From: Ananas comosus
Lineage: Eukaryota; Streptophyta; Magnoliopsida; Poales; Bromeliaceae
Length of the DNA stretch: 64,000 nucleotides
Reading direction: 5' to 3'
Assembly: GCF_001540865.1 (NCBI RefSeq)
Contig: NC_033638.1
Location: forward strand, 5,097,849 to 5,161,848
The notes under the pieces are model-generated. The model saw nothing but the letters and a program-made list of their open reading frames with translations. It was not told where the DNA came from and searched no databases. Shown one piece after another: positions 48,351 to 60,018 of the stretch (positions are counted from its first letter, which is position 1; each line of letters opens with the position of its first letter). The position numbers and the translations under genes are program-made.

Positions 48351-49020
48351 AAGAATCAAGCCGATGTTGATTGCTAGAAACTCATCATGTAAATCTAAGC
48401 ATTGAAACGGGGAGAAACAAGTTTCTAGGGTTTAGAATTGGTAAAGTATTCAAAGCCTTAATTTTAGATGACCCACATAGCTTATTTATAGGTTTAGAAG
48501 ACTTAGAAGTAGACTAGGATTGCAAAAAAATCGTTTTCAAAAACCTGTGTCGTCCTCAGAGACCGGTCCTCTCGAGGAGACCGGTCTGTGAGAGACCGGT
48601 CTCTCAAGTGAGGAACCGGTCCCTCTCTGCGTGACCAAAAACCCAACGTTCAGGAACCGGTCTCTCAAACTTGAGACCGGTCCCTCGCTGTGCGACAGAA
48701 CCACCATGGTTCGGGAACCGGTCTCTCATCACAGGGGACCGGTTGCATCATGGTTTACGCAGTGAGGACCTTGGGGGAACCGGTCTCTCCATCTCAGAGA
48801 CCGGTCCCAGAACACATGAAAGTTCAGAAAAGTTGTTTTAAAGCAATCTAAGCCTTCTGAACTTATTCTAATTATGTATCTTCACCACAAATGATCTTTT
48901 ATTCATACCTTAGGTGTCGTTCTTTCCGAATGAGTCTTTGTCCTCCAATTTGAATCTTTTCTCAAAAACTTCTGCGATCAACTCTTCAAGACTCCAAACA
49001 ACTTTACGAAATTCGCCAAC
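48350..49020 (-). mobile_element. Probable LTR fragment with an ACCGGT array ahead of a TATA box
   Basis: Read on the minus strand, an array of ten ACCGGT boxes (48,811 to 48,555) is followed by CTATAAATAAGC (48,495-48,484) and then AAACCCTAGAAACTTG. This order, repeats then TATA box then leader-like sequence, is what an LTR U3-R region would show. Its ends are not found. Confidence 0.5.
48555..48811. repeat. Array of ten ACCGGT boxes in inverted pairs
   Basis: Boxes alternate between AACCGGTCTCT and AGAGACCGGTCC forms, so neighbours pair. For example, GGAACCGGTCTCT and AGAGACCGGTCCC, 7 bp apart, form a stem of about 12 bp. Box cores are invariant while spacers differ. Confidence 0.92.
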
Positions 49021-49038
49021 CTATAAAATCCTTAACAG

Positions 49039-49482
49039 TTTGATGGCGAGAACGTCGACCACTGGATTGTTGAGAAGTGGTTGATGCATATGGAGGAGCT
49101 TTTTCGAGACACCTTTGTGGAGGAGCGGGACAGAGTTTGGCTCGCCACTCACTTTCTGGACGGCGAGGCCTACCGTTGGTGGTTGGATATCCAGGACAAC
49201 CCCAACACCGATTTGGCAGCGATTACTTGGACGAGGTTCAAGGAGCTTCTTCTGGCGCACCACTTTCCTACCAGCGTCAAGAGGAAGATGGAGCAGGATT
49301 TGCGCAGCTTGTGCCAGGACGAGCGGTCAATGGCTGAGTACGAGAGGGAGTTCTCCCGGATACTACACTGTGTACCGTTTGTTGTTAGGGATGACGAGGA
49401 CAAGGCCCGCATATTTGAGCGTGGTTTGCGGCCTTCTATCTTCCGGTTGGTGCAGTCTTCCAACCTCCAGACCTATCGATAG
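49039..49482 (+). pseudogene. Gypsy gag fragment (retrotransposon gag domain)
   Basis: The frame reads FDGENVDHWIVEKWLMHMEE, then ATHFLDGEAYRWWLD, TWTRFKELLLAHHFP and SMAEYEREFSRIL. These are the central gag motifs of plant Gypsy elements, which form the particle shell around the RNA. It is about 148 codons long with a stop at 49,480. No zinc knuckle, protease or pol follows, so it is a cut-out piece. The adjoining left sequence is the LTR-like fragment; the two need not belong together. Confidence 0.88.
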
Positions 49483-51087
49483 AGGTTCGTGTCGCCACAA
49501 AAAATTATTCTTGTCATTGATTTGGATTTGGGGTTGTATTATTTAACCCTAATGCGAAAGCATATACAAAACATATTTCATATATTTGATATATGAAAGT
49601 AATTGGTGACAATCATGAATCCCGGGTGACGTAGTTAATATGTCATTATTTTATGGTAGTTAATTCTTTAAGTTAGCATGCAATTAATAAAAGAATTTTA
49701 ATTGCATATAACTTAATCTATTAACCTAAGTAGGTTATATATAAAGGCTAAATCAAATTACATATGTTGGGGCACGAGATGCACTATATGATTTCATCAT
49801 ATGGTCTGAGATTATTTGTCATCAATGTTTAATATTATTTTGTATTAGATACAAAATAATTGCATTAGATGTAATTAAAAATATGATCTGATGAGACTGA
49901 AATAAAAGCCAAAACTTTATATTATAAATATTAAGTTGTAACAAAGAGTGTTATGAACACCCTTTTGTGGCCTTCTACCGTTGTAAGGTGTTGGCGTTTT
50001 TCTAAATGTTAGAGATTAGCTACAAAATAATTTAAAAAATATCAACGAGTCGATCAAGCCGAGGCACGGATATCTCGCTCTCTTTAAGGAGATTCAAGCC
50101 CTCTGCGGTTGGCAAAGCCTTTGAACCGATGCAGTAGAGCACCGACTTGTCCCCTCCAGGATACAACGGCTCGACCCTCGTCGTGTGGCTTCACCAACTC
50201 TGCACAAGTAGATGAGCCCAAAGCTCCACCAAAAGAACACCTTTCTTTGACCTTCTCTCTCTCTCAAGTATAATAGAAATAGCTTTAGTTGTATTTGCAA
50301 ATGAATGAAAATGAACTCTATATATAGGCCTCACAAGCTATAGGTTACTAGAATTAAATGGCTTGGAGTTAACTTGCATTCCTCCATGAATGCAAGAGTA
50401 TAGGTTATCAAAAGGTTATAGGAATGCAACATGAATACATGTATAGGTTATGTCATTTTCAATGCAAATATTATTTAATAATAAAATGTAACAACATTCC
50501 CCCACTCATTTTATTATTAAAAATATATGAGAGTTTGATGGCCAAAGAGGGACCGTTATACATAATGAAGATGTGCTCTGCATTGAACCTTCACTTAGTG
50601 AGTGATACGCATGGTTACATGGGCCACTTGCATGAAGAAAGCGCAACTACCTTATCAACATTTGATGTTATGTGGTAAAATTAATACTGTACCCAATAAC
50701 TGTTAGGTGAGGGTTCAATATTAGTTTTACACACATAATTGAATGGTAGATCAAACTTAACTAGGATGTGGGCCAATATCTGTTAGGTGAGGCTTTTATG
50801 TCCTAGAGGCCAAGGAATAATTGCAATATGTTTCTGAAACATTGGACAAGAGTTGTCCACTCATCTATTTGCTAATTACCAATAATTGTTAGGTGAGGTA
50901 ATTTGCAAAATTGGTGAGACTGCAATCCCCACTATAAACCAAATTAAGAGGTTTCCGTTTCTGCACTAAGGGAGTGTGAAGATCCGCAAAATTTAGTGGG
51001 AGACACCATTTGATTAAAAGTCCATAGTCAAATGGAATAATGAAAAGTATATAACTAACTGAATATCTTTCCCTTCTACAGAATATA
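49483..51087 (+). other. Leader and LTR-like region of the Copia element
   Basis: No frame of substance. TGTAACA near 50,489 and CATTCCCCCACTCATTTTA after it resemble LTR-border sequence. Three copies of TGTTAGGTGAGG (50701-50712, 50781-50792 and 50887-50898) precede the gag frame. No clear primer-binding site for initiator tRNA was found. Confidence 0.4.
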
Positions 51088-52830
51088 GCTGCTTCTAACC
51101 CTTTTACTAAAATTCTTGATGCCAATCGCTAGACCGGCCCTAATTTTTTTGATTGGCTACGGAACTTGAGAATCGTTCTCAATTCTGAAAAAATTGCCTA
51201 TATTTTGACTACTCCTGCCCCTGAACTTCCAGCTGATGACAATGAGCAAGAGAGAGCTGCTTATGAAAAATGGATAGATGACGATAACAGAGTTAGGTGT
51301 TACATGTTGGCATCGATGAGCAATGAGTTGCAACGTCAACATGAACACATGGACAGTGCGTTGGCCATTCTACTTTACCTACAAGAACTGTATGGTGAAC
51401 AGAGCCGCTCTACTCGATATGAGATATCGAAACGACTATTTCGAGCAAGAATGTCCGATGGCCAATCTGTTAATCATCAGTGTTTGAAAATGATTGAGGA
51501 TATAGAAAAGATTGGGAAGCTCGGCCTACGGATGGATGCAGACTTGCAGACAGATTTAATTCTGCAGTCTTTACCTGACTCATTTTCACAGTTCGTAATG
51601 AACTTTCAAATGAATAAGATTCAGTGCACTCTCTCAGAGCTCTTGAATATGCTGGTAACAGCAGAGGAAACAATAAAAGGTAATAAAGGGTCGATCTTGG
51701 CTATGGAATGGGCTTCATTCTCCAAAAGAAAGTTTAAATGGAGAAACAAGAAATCTAACAAGAAGCCAAAGGCTGATAGCAAAAGACAAGTTCTTAAGAA
51801 GGCCACTAAAGGAAAATATTTCCACTACAATGGAGATGGCCATTGGAAGAGGAATTGCCCTAAATACCTTGCTAGCCTAAAGGAGAAGGCAAAGGACAAG
51901 CCTTCTGAAGGTATGTCCAACCTGCTCATTGAGACTAGTTTGTCAGTATGTTCTACTACTACTTGGATAATTGATTCTGTATGCACTTCTCACTTGTGCA
52001 CCTCGATGCAAGGTTTAAGACAAAGTAGAAGGCTAAAGGAAGGAGAAATCATCCTACGAGTGGGTAATGGAGCAAAAGTTGCTGCATTAGCCGTAGGAAC
52101 CTATCCTATACTATTACCGTCAGGCATAGTTTTAGAATTAAAAGATTGTCTATATGTTCCTAATGCTAATAGAAACTTAATTTCTGTTTCCTTATTAGCA
52201 TTGACTGGTTATAAATTTATTTTTGAAATAAATACTTGCTCAATTTATTTGAGAAATAAATTGATAGGCTATGGAACAATAATTAACAAATTATATCACT
52301 TGCATATGGATGTAAGTATAAATACAATTGAGCAGGAAGTAAATGTCGTAGGGTCTAAGAGACCTAGAGAAGAGGTAAATCACAAGTATATGTGGCATCT
52401 TAGATTAGGTCACATCGATGAAGATCGGATTAACAAATTGGTTAAAGATGGGCTCTTGAGTTCATTGTCTTTTGAGCCGTATCTAATTTGTGAATCATGT
52501 CTTCAAGGAAAGATGACCAAATTACCCTTTATTGGACAAGGGGAAAGAGCCACTGAGGTACTTGCCTTGGTGCATACTGATGTATGTGGACCATTTGATG
52601 TACAAGCCAAGGGAGGTTATGTTTACTTCATCACCTTTGCTAACGACTATTCACGGTATGGGTATGTCTACTTGATGAGACAAAAGTCTGAAGCCTTTGA
52701 AAAGTTCAAAGAATTTAGACATGAAGTAGAAAATCAAACCGGAAAGTTTATTAAGATCCTTCGATCAGATCGAGGAGGGGAATACTTAAGTTCGGACTTT
52801 CTAAATTACCTCAAAGAAAACGGCATCATC
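51088..52830 (+). pseudogene. Copia gag-protease-integrase, first half (broken)
   Basis: Gag begins near NIAASNPFTKILDANR. An in-frame TAG stands where a leucine is expected before TGPNFFDWLRNLRIVL, after which the frame is open to the end of this segment. The zinc knuckle is damaged: KYFHYNGDGHWKRNC has tyrosines in place of two cysteines. The protease active site reads WIIDSVCTSH where the family has DSGATSH. Integrase follows: WHLRLGH, CESCLQGK, HTDVCGPF with the first catalytic Asp, and RSDRGGEY with the second. The frame is cut at GGCATCATC by the LTR at 52,831 and resumes at 57,901. The element would copy itself through RNA and insert its cDNA; this copy cannot. Confidence 0.92.
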
Positions 52831-52981
52831 TGTAGCACACTGGACCTTTGCAAATTGCGAGGTTCGAGTATTTGGATGTATTTCGAGCTTTTCCATACTT
52901 GGTGGAGGGTTGTAGAATGTTTTCCGACCTCAAAAGTTCGAAAACTGAAATTCTGGACAAGTCCTGAGAGTTTTTACTCTC

Positions 52982-53192
52982 GGGGACCGATCCCTGGAAG
53001 GAGAGACCGGTCCCCCAGTGAGCAGTGTTGCGGCAGCCCTGAGGCAACCGGTCCCTGGCGGGCGAGACCGGTCCCCGAGCGCGCCCACGCAGAGAGAGAC
53101 CGGTCCCACGCAGGGAGAGACCGGTTCCCGAACGTTGGTTCTCCGGGTTCGCAGCGAGAGACCGGTCCCTGCTGGGGAGAGACCGGTCCCTC
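52982..53192. repeat. Array of eight ACCGGT-type boxes in four pairs
   Basis: GAGACCGGTCCC-type boxes and variants (GGGACCGATCCC, GCAACCGGTCCC) lie in pairs 12-22 bp apart, starting 151 bp into the LTR. The first pairs, with the intervening CCTGAGGCAACCGGTCCCTG, closely match the array at 60,190 in an LTR of different sequence. Confidence 0.9.
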
Positions 53193-55183
53193 TGGGCGAA
53201 AACTGCCCAGACCGGGCTGTGGTAATATTGGATTTTTGGAGGACCTAGCTGGATTTTGTTACAATAGATGGTCTATATGACCCATCCACCCTCTCTTCTC
53301 CTCATTTTCCCTCCTCACACTCTCCCCACATCCTTGCTAGAGAGAGAAGAAGGAGAAGAAGAGGAAGGAGAAGAAGAGGAGAAGGATCTAGCTTGGGCTT
53401 GGAGCATCCCTTTGCCTTTCTTCCTCTTCCCACCTTGTTCGTGCTTGAAGGCTTGGACTTGGAGCTTGCAAAGGAGAAGATCTTCACCCTTTGAGCTTGG
53501 ATTGGAGCTTCTTAGAGGTTGGTAGCCCTTTCTCTCCATCTAGACCTTGGATTTGAGGTTTTATTGTATTGGAACCCTAGAATGAGGTTTTAGGGTTGAT
53601 TTTGGGGCTTTTTGATCTAGGGCTTTTGAGGCTAGATTGATTGGATTAGAACCTTCCTTGAGCTTGGATTGGAAGGGTTCTAGCTCTCTTTTAGAGCTTT
53701 GGAAGAGATTTCTTCTCTTGAGGTGAGTTTTAGCCCTTTTGTTAGGTTGTTAAAGTTTGACCTTATAGATTGATCGTAATGCCCGTGTATCTCTTCGCTC
53801 AATACTTCTAGGGTATTTCGAGACTCGGGGACAACTTTGTTCGGCGAAACGGGGCACTACGCGACGGTTCGGTGGGTTTGACCTAGCCTACCTATGAGAA
53901 ATTCTCATATATGGTTATATATGTTCCGTAAATTGGAAAAGCATGCATATTCATCCTAATTGTATTTATTATGATTTTTAGAATGCTTAAAATGCATATG
54001 TTATATATGATGAAATTTTGGACCTCTATGTAGTAGAGAGTTGCTTGGGAGATCTATGGTTGCATTTAGCATTCTTTATGAGACTTGGTTTCATGCTTCT
54101 ATAGTGTAAATGAGTTCGGATTCATGCATTTAAACTTGAGTTTACTTGTGACATGAAAGATGACAAGATTGCCATTTAGAAGGTATGTGAACTAGAGAGC
54201 TAATGTCATCAAGCGGCATTGAGCTCGGGACATGTGAGAACCTAGTGGATAGGGCCATTGAGGAATGTGGAACATGCTTAAATATTAAATGTCTAAGTGT
54301 CATAAAGGGGCACTAGACCTAGAAAATGTTGGAACTTCATTTGTGACTTAGAACTAGATCTTCGAGATGCTAGTGACTATACCATGTTAGAGACATGAGG
54401 GTTGGATACTTGAGCCATTGACTACGCTTGTTTGCCATTTGTGCTCATTCGCACATGCTTGTGAGGGTCGCTCCCTACAAGCCGGCACTCCGGAGTTAGC
54501 CTACGCGACTTATGTTCGCTCGTGCGGTATTGAGAAGCCTACGAGGTCGAGTGGGACAGACACATTCCAAGAGTAGGAATGTTGGGCTACCACAGGCACT
54601 TAGGCGGCGCAAGCTGGACTACCCTTGGTAGGTCCCTAATTGGAAATGGAAATCGACACGGGATGAGTTTGTTATAATCACTACTAAATAGAGAGTGGTA
54701 GTTGGATTACTCGGACTTGCTTCTAGCATAGGTTTGGACTTTGGGTATACATATACATGTAGTATGCTACGAGGCAGTGTTTAATTGCATTCATATAAAC
54801 AATGTTGCTATGATAAGGGATAATTCTCATAATTTCATTTAAGCAAACCATGACATTATTTATGGCTAAGTAGAGACATACTCTTCATGACAGGATAATT
54901 GTGCATTACATAAATGCCATGTTTAATCACAAGTAATATCTTAGCATTTCATTATGCTCTCATAGATGCAAATTACTCGTTATTGCTATCGCTTTTGACT
55001 TACCCTTTTCTTTTGGGCCTAGTGGTGCAATGAGCTGAGGTCAATAATTGCCCACTAGGAACTATAAATTATAGTTCTCACGCCCTCTGTTTCATGTTTT
55101 CCTTCAGAGCCTTCCACGCCGGGAGAGGCTAGGGACCGTGGGAAGGGCGTCGCTTCGGGTTAGCCTTTCAGCGAGAGACGAGT

Positions 55184-57562
55184 TGTAATGCACTGGATCT
55201 TAGCAAATTGCAAGATTCGAGTGTTTGATCTGTGTGTGGAGCCTTTCCACAGTTTTTGGAGGGTCGTTGATAGTGTCCCGACCCCTGGCACGCATCCCGA
55301 GGATGTTGGAGTAGGACTTGGCACCAAAATTCCAAAATCGGAATTTTTGGACAGCTCTCGGGTAGCCTGCAGCAGGGCTTGTACCGGAACAAGACTGGCC
55401 TTGTACCGGTACAAGGGTTGATGGTTGTACCGGTACAGCCATCGGGCTTGTACCGGTACAGAGCCGCAGACCGAGCAACCCGAGCTTCGGGTTTGCATTT
55501 TCGTCGGCCTTGTACCGGTACAAGAACCCGTGTACCGGTACAAGGAGGCAGTTTTTGTGCAGTTTGGTCTGCAGGGGGTTTTTCGCGATTGTAGCCTATC
55601 TATAACAGCACCCACGCCCCTTAGGGCTTTTTTTGTGCTGGGACCTGAGGAGGAGAAGGTGAGAGGAGCTCTCTCTCCCTTTCTTTGCATTTTTACCCCC
55701 TTTGCTTGGTTTTTATTTGGGTTTTCTCTCATCTTTTTGCATCTTGGTGGCTTCTCCACCATTGTTGATGGCTTAGAGCTTGGAGAGGAGCTTGTGGCTG
55801 AGGAGATCTCCCACCCCACTTGGATTGGAGCTAAGTTTGGAGCTTCTTGAGAGGTTAGAGACTTGATTTCTCCCTTTGATCCTTGATTTGAGGTTTTTGT
55901 GAGATTAAACCCTAGAATTGGAATATTAGGGTTTATATTGGGCATTTTGGATCTAGGGCTTTTGAAGCTAGATTGTTTGGATTAGAGGCTTCCATTAGGT
56001 TGGATTGGATGAGCCCTAGCTTCATTTTGGAGCTTTAGAGGAGATTTTTGCACTAGAGGTGAGTTTTCTACACCTATGCTTGAATAGCTTAATGATTGAG
56101 CTAGGTTTTGTTTGTTTGGCCGTGTATGAATGTTTTTGTATCTAGGATGTAGGAGATAGAGGACCTGTTGTGAGCGCGAGGAGTTTGTTAGCCTCGGTGG
56201 GTTTGGCTTCCTCGAAATTGGGGAAATTCCTATAAGTGGTTTGTTTCATGCCTTAATTATCTTTAGTAGATTTATGGGTTTTGATGTTGAATATTTGTTC
56301 GTTGATAAGAAATTTTCTATTGTAGGGAGAGAAGGCAATGTGCTTTGTTAATATGCATGCGACAATTATTCTATGAGTGACGAAATCAGGTTTATGGCTT
56401 CCGGTTTGAACTAGATTGTTTAAGTTCTTGAATGTTGTATCCATGTTGCGGCAAATGAGCATAGTGTGGGCCTTGGACTAGAGATTATTTATGCAACATT
56501 AGGCTTGGAATTAGGCAATTGACATACATATTTTCCATATTTTGAGTATGCATATTAGTGACTTGCCACGAGGACATTTAGTATATTATACAATGTATTG
56601 GACTGAGGTTGATATGGATGTGTTTGACTAGCTTGCTTTCGTGTCATGCAATTGTTTGAGGGTCGCTTCAGCGTATCCGAGATGGCCATGCGATAACATA
56701 TTCGCGGTGGGGACTTGAGGGCGCGAGTGGATTGCGTGGGGCCAGGCTCTTATAGGGTAGGATCATGAATACCCGGGTTAGGTCGACGGCCGAAGCCTCC
56801 GGGTGCGGTTCAGGGATAGCGCTTCGGTGGGATTTTCGCTTGGATTTTATTCGTTAGACATTTTGGATGATGATGATTAGAGTATTATTTTGGACAGTTG
56901 ATCGATAGTAAACGGAATTTACGTATTTGCATTGTGGCATTTTGATGTTGGAGATTGTTCTTCTGAATGGCTTGTTTCTACTTTGCTATTTAGGTATGAG
57001 ATTCATTGTAGTGTAGTTATTTTTTTCTTACCTTTCGCTTTTACATTTTTGGTCATTACTCTTCTTAGCTTTGGGCCTTGTGGTGCATTCACTGAAGTCA
57101 GTAATTGCCCACTGGGAACTATTTTTAATAGTTCTCATGCCCCCGTTTTGTGGTTTACTTTTCAGAGCCTTCGGCACCGGCGGAGGCACGGGATCGCGGC
57201 AAGGGGATCGCTTAGCTAGCTAGCGAGGAGCGGTACTTTGCCTAGGTGGTTTACTCTTTCTTTTTGTAGTTGAGAGAGAGTGAGAGATTTTGTATTCATG
57301 TATAGAGACCACCTATGTACCTACTTATAGCTCTTGTATTTGGGATTTCCTATTATTCTTACTCTATGTTTTATTTAGTGGATTTACTGTTTTATCCTTA
57401 TCCCTTGTTGTAGCATTTAGACATTTATTATGCTCTGATACTTCTAGATGTCTTTTATTATTGCTGTTATTATTGTTGTTTTTAGACGCCTTATATGTTG
57501 TAGACATATGGCGGGTCTGGGCACGCGCCGGGCGGGCTCCCGCTGGGTCCCGGGGCGTGACA
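55184..57562 (+). mobile_element. Nested Gypsy-type solo LTR (2,379 bp), TACCGGTA variant
   Basis: It starts TGTAATGCACTGGATCTTAG and ends GTCCCGGGGCGTGACA. Flanks are CGAGT (55179-55183) and CAAGT (57563-57567). The related uninterrupted LTR at 62,195 reads ACGAGTTTAGG at this point, confirming the insertion site and showing that the right copy mutated. It belongs to the same broad family as its host but differs in its middle part, with the GAACTA/TAGTTC module at 57108-57145. There is no internal region. Confidence 0.88.
55378..55544. repeat. Array of six TACCGGTA palindromes
   Basis: It matches the 37,388-37,554 array in number, order and spacing, starting 194 bp into its LTR. The first box has lost symmetry (ACCGGA). 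A TATA-like CTATCTATAAC follows about 55 bp after the last box. Confidence 0.9.
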
Positions 57563-57905
57563 CAAGTTTAGGTGGTCTACCTCTCGATGTTTTATTTTGT
57601 GAGAGGTTGAGAGTTGTACCCGTATATGTATAGAGACCACATTTCTTTTGGATCTTGGTATTTCTTTAGAGGAGTTAGTTTTGTATCACCTTATGTTTTA
57701 CTTTCTTCGTCTTGGTATATTTCCTTTACTCTGGTTTATATGATAGAACTTTGCTCGCTCTGATATCATTAGTTGTTACTATTCTATTTGTTCTATTTCT
57801 TGCTTTTACTTCCGCTTGTTGTAGACGCCTTATATGTGTAGACATATGGCGGGTCTGGGCACGCTACCAGGAGGGCCTCCGCCGGTCCCGGGGCGTGACA
57901 TCATC

Positions 57906-60018
57906 TCTCATGGACTCCTCCTGGCACTCCACAACTTAATAGAGTATTTGAATGGAGAAATCGTACTTTATTAGATATGGTGCGATCCATGATGAGTTTC
58001 ACAGATTTGCCTATATCACTTTGGGGGTATGCTCTCCTTACTGCTGCATATATCTTAAACAGAGTGCCTTCTAAATCTGTTTCTACTACTCCATATGAGA
58101 TTTGGTTTGGTAGAAAGCCAACTCTTGGTCACCTCAAGATTTGAGGATGTCCGGCTTATGTTAAGAAGTTAAAAATGGACAAATTGGAAGTAAGGTCGGA
58201 TAAAGGTAGATTCGTTGGTTATCCCAAAGAATCACTGGGATACTATTTCTATTTTTCCCATGATCAAAATATTATTGTGAGTCGGCACGCCTCTTTTCTT
58301 GAGAAACAATTTATTCAAGAAGGAGGTAGTGGGAGGAAAATAGAACTCAATGAGAATGTTTCTGATGAGCAACGAATCCACCATGATCAACCGAAAATCT
58401 CTGTTCAATTGGAACCAACATACACACAACCACTTCGAAGATCTAGTAGAGTCTCCCAACCTCCAAACAGATATTTGGGATTTGTCGTAGAAGAGGTACA
58501 GGAAATGTTTCTAATATGAGATAAAGATCACAAACATGATCCTACTGGTTATGATGAGGCGATGTCAGACATCGACTTTGAGAGATGGAAGGAAGCTATG
58601 AAGTCTGAAATGGACTCCATGTATTCCAACTAGGTTTGGACACTAGTTGATTTACCAGAGGGTAGAGACCTATAAAGCAAGGCTTGTGGCGAAAGGTTAT
58701 AGTCAATGAGAAGGTATTGACTATCAAGAGACCTTCTCGCCAGTGGCTATGCTAAAATCCATTCGAACCTTACTCGCTATCGCTGTACATTATGATTATG
58801 AAATATGGCAGATGGATGTGAAAACCGCGTTCCTTAATGGATATCTTGAGGAAGATATCTATATGGAACAGCCTCAAGGTTTTACCTCTAGCAAAGATAA
58901 TCATAAAGTGTGCAAGCTTCAGATATCCATATACGGATTAAAACAAGCATCTCGAAGTTGGAACACTCGTTTCAATGAGGCAATCAAATCGTTTGATTTC
59001 ATCAGAAATGAGGAAGAACCATGTGTGTATAAAAAGATTAGTGGGAGTGCTGTCACATTTCTCGTATTGTACGTGGATGATATTCTTCTAATAGGGAACG
59101 ACATTGGGATGATGTCATCGGTCAAGTTGTGGCTATCCCAGAATTTCTCCATGAAAGACTTAGACAATGCATCCTACATTTTTGGTATAAAGGTCTATAG
59201 AGATAGGTCTAGAAGATTTCTCGGCCTATCTCAGAGGATGTACATAGAAGAAGTGCTGAAGAGGTTTAGCATGGAAATTCCAAAAGAGGTCTATTACCTC
59301 TAAGACATGGAATTTATCTCTCCAAAAAGATGTGTCCTAAAACACCTGAGGAGAGAGAACGCATGAATAGAATCCCATATGCTTCAGCTATTGGGAGTCT
59401 AATGTATGTAATGCTATGTACGAGACCTGACATCACACATGCTATGAGTGTCACGAGCAGATATCAATCTAACCCGGGTTTGGAACACTGGATTGCAGTT
59501 AAGAATATCCTCAAGTACTTGAGAAGAACTAAGGATATGTGCCTGGTCTTTGGAGGTGGTGAGTTGAAGTTGGAAGGCTTCACAGACTCTGATTTTATGT
59601 CAGATGTTGATGATAGAAAATCTACATCATGATATTTGTTCATAGGTAATGGAGGATCTATTGTTTGGAAGAGTTCCAAACAAGTGACGATCGCCGATTC
59701 TACTATGAAAGCAGAATATATTGCTGCATCAGAAGCCTCGAAGGAGGGTGTTTGGATCAGAAAATTTATTACAGAACTCGGTGTTGTTCCAGCTATTGAA
59801 GAACCAACACCGCTTTTCTGTGACAATAATAGCACCATAGCTTTAGCTAAGGAGCCAAGATCTCATCAGAAATTCAAACATATTGAACGGCGATATCATA
59901 TCATCAGAGAATATATTGAAAAAAAAGGAATATCCGTGCAAAAGGTTGATTTTGCTGACAATGTAGCATACCCATTAACCAAAGCACTCACTCAACAAAA
60001 GCTAGAAGGCCATCTTAA
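57906..60018 (+). pseudogene. Copia integrase-RT-RNase H, second half (broken)
   Basis: The frame resumes after the LTR with the rest of the integrase (FEWRNRTLLDMVRSMMSFTD, holding the third catalytic residue, then AAYILNRVPSK and PYEIWFGRKP). Stops occur at about 58,142, 58,517 and 58,631. Some 60-70 bp are missing where the RT start should be, just before KARLVAKGYSQ. RT continues with WQMDVKTAFLNGYLEEDIYM, YGLKQASRSW and the polymerase motif YVDD. There is a stop at 59,301 and another at 59,630. RNase H follows (FTDSDF, MKAEYIAASEASKEGVWI, LFCDNNSTIALAKEPRSHQK). The copy ends where the LTR at 60,019 begins; its 3' LTR is not seen. Confidence 0.92.

Larger units (their letters stand above)
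52831..57900 (+). mobile_element. Gypsy-type solo LTR, GACCGGTC variant, split by a second LTR
   Basis: It starts TGTAGCACACTGGACCTTTG and ends GTCCCGGGGCGTGACA. TCATC flanks it (52826-52830 and 57901-57905). Without the nested LTR (55184-57567 with its duplication) it is 2,686 bp, nearly the length of the relative at 37,196. Shared modules are the GGTCGCTCC block (54,466), the AACTATAAATTATAGTT inverted repeat (about 55,060) and the GGCGGGTCTGGGCACGC end. No internal region remains. The insertion disrupts the Copia integrase. Confidence 0.92.

Noticed and set aside
52826..53280. Continuation of the 704-codon frame past 52,830 (RPVPERAHAERD-type repeats)
   Set aside because: This is LTR sequence entered by chance in frame; the real integrase continues at 57,906.
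55051..55084. AACTATAAATTATAGTT as a TATA box
   Set aside because: Other copies of the module lack TATA in the loop while keeping the stem, so the stem and not TATA is conserved.
56932..57219. 95-codon frame across the GAACTA module
   Set aside because: Overlaps a conserved LTR module; no protein similarity.
57290..57940. Frames rich in Leu/Phe near LTR 3' ends
   Set aside because: Both lie in the T-rich 3' part of two related LTRs and are repeated with them; not genes.
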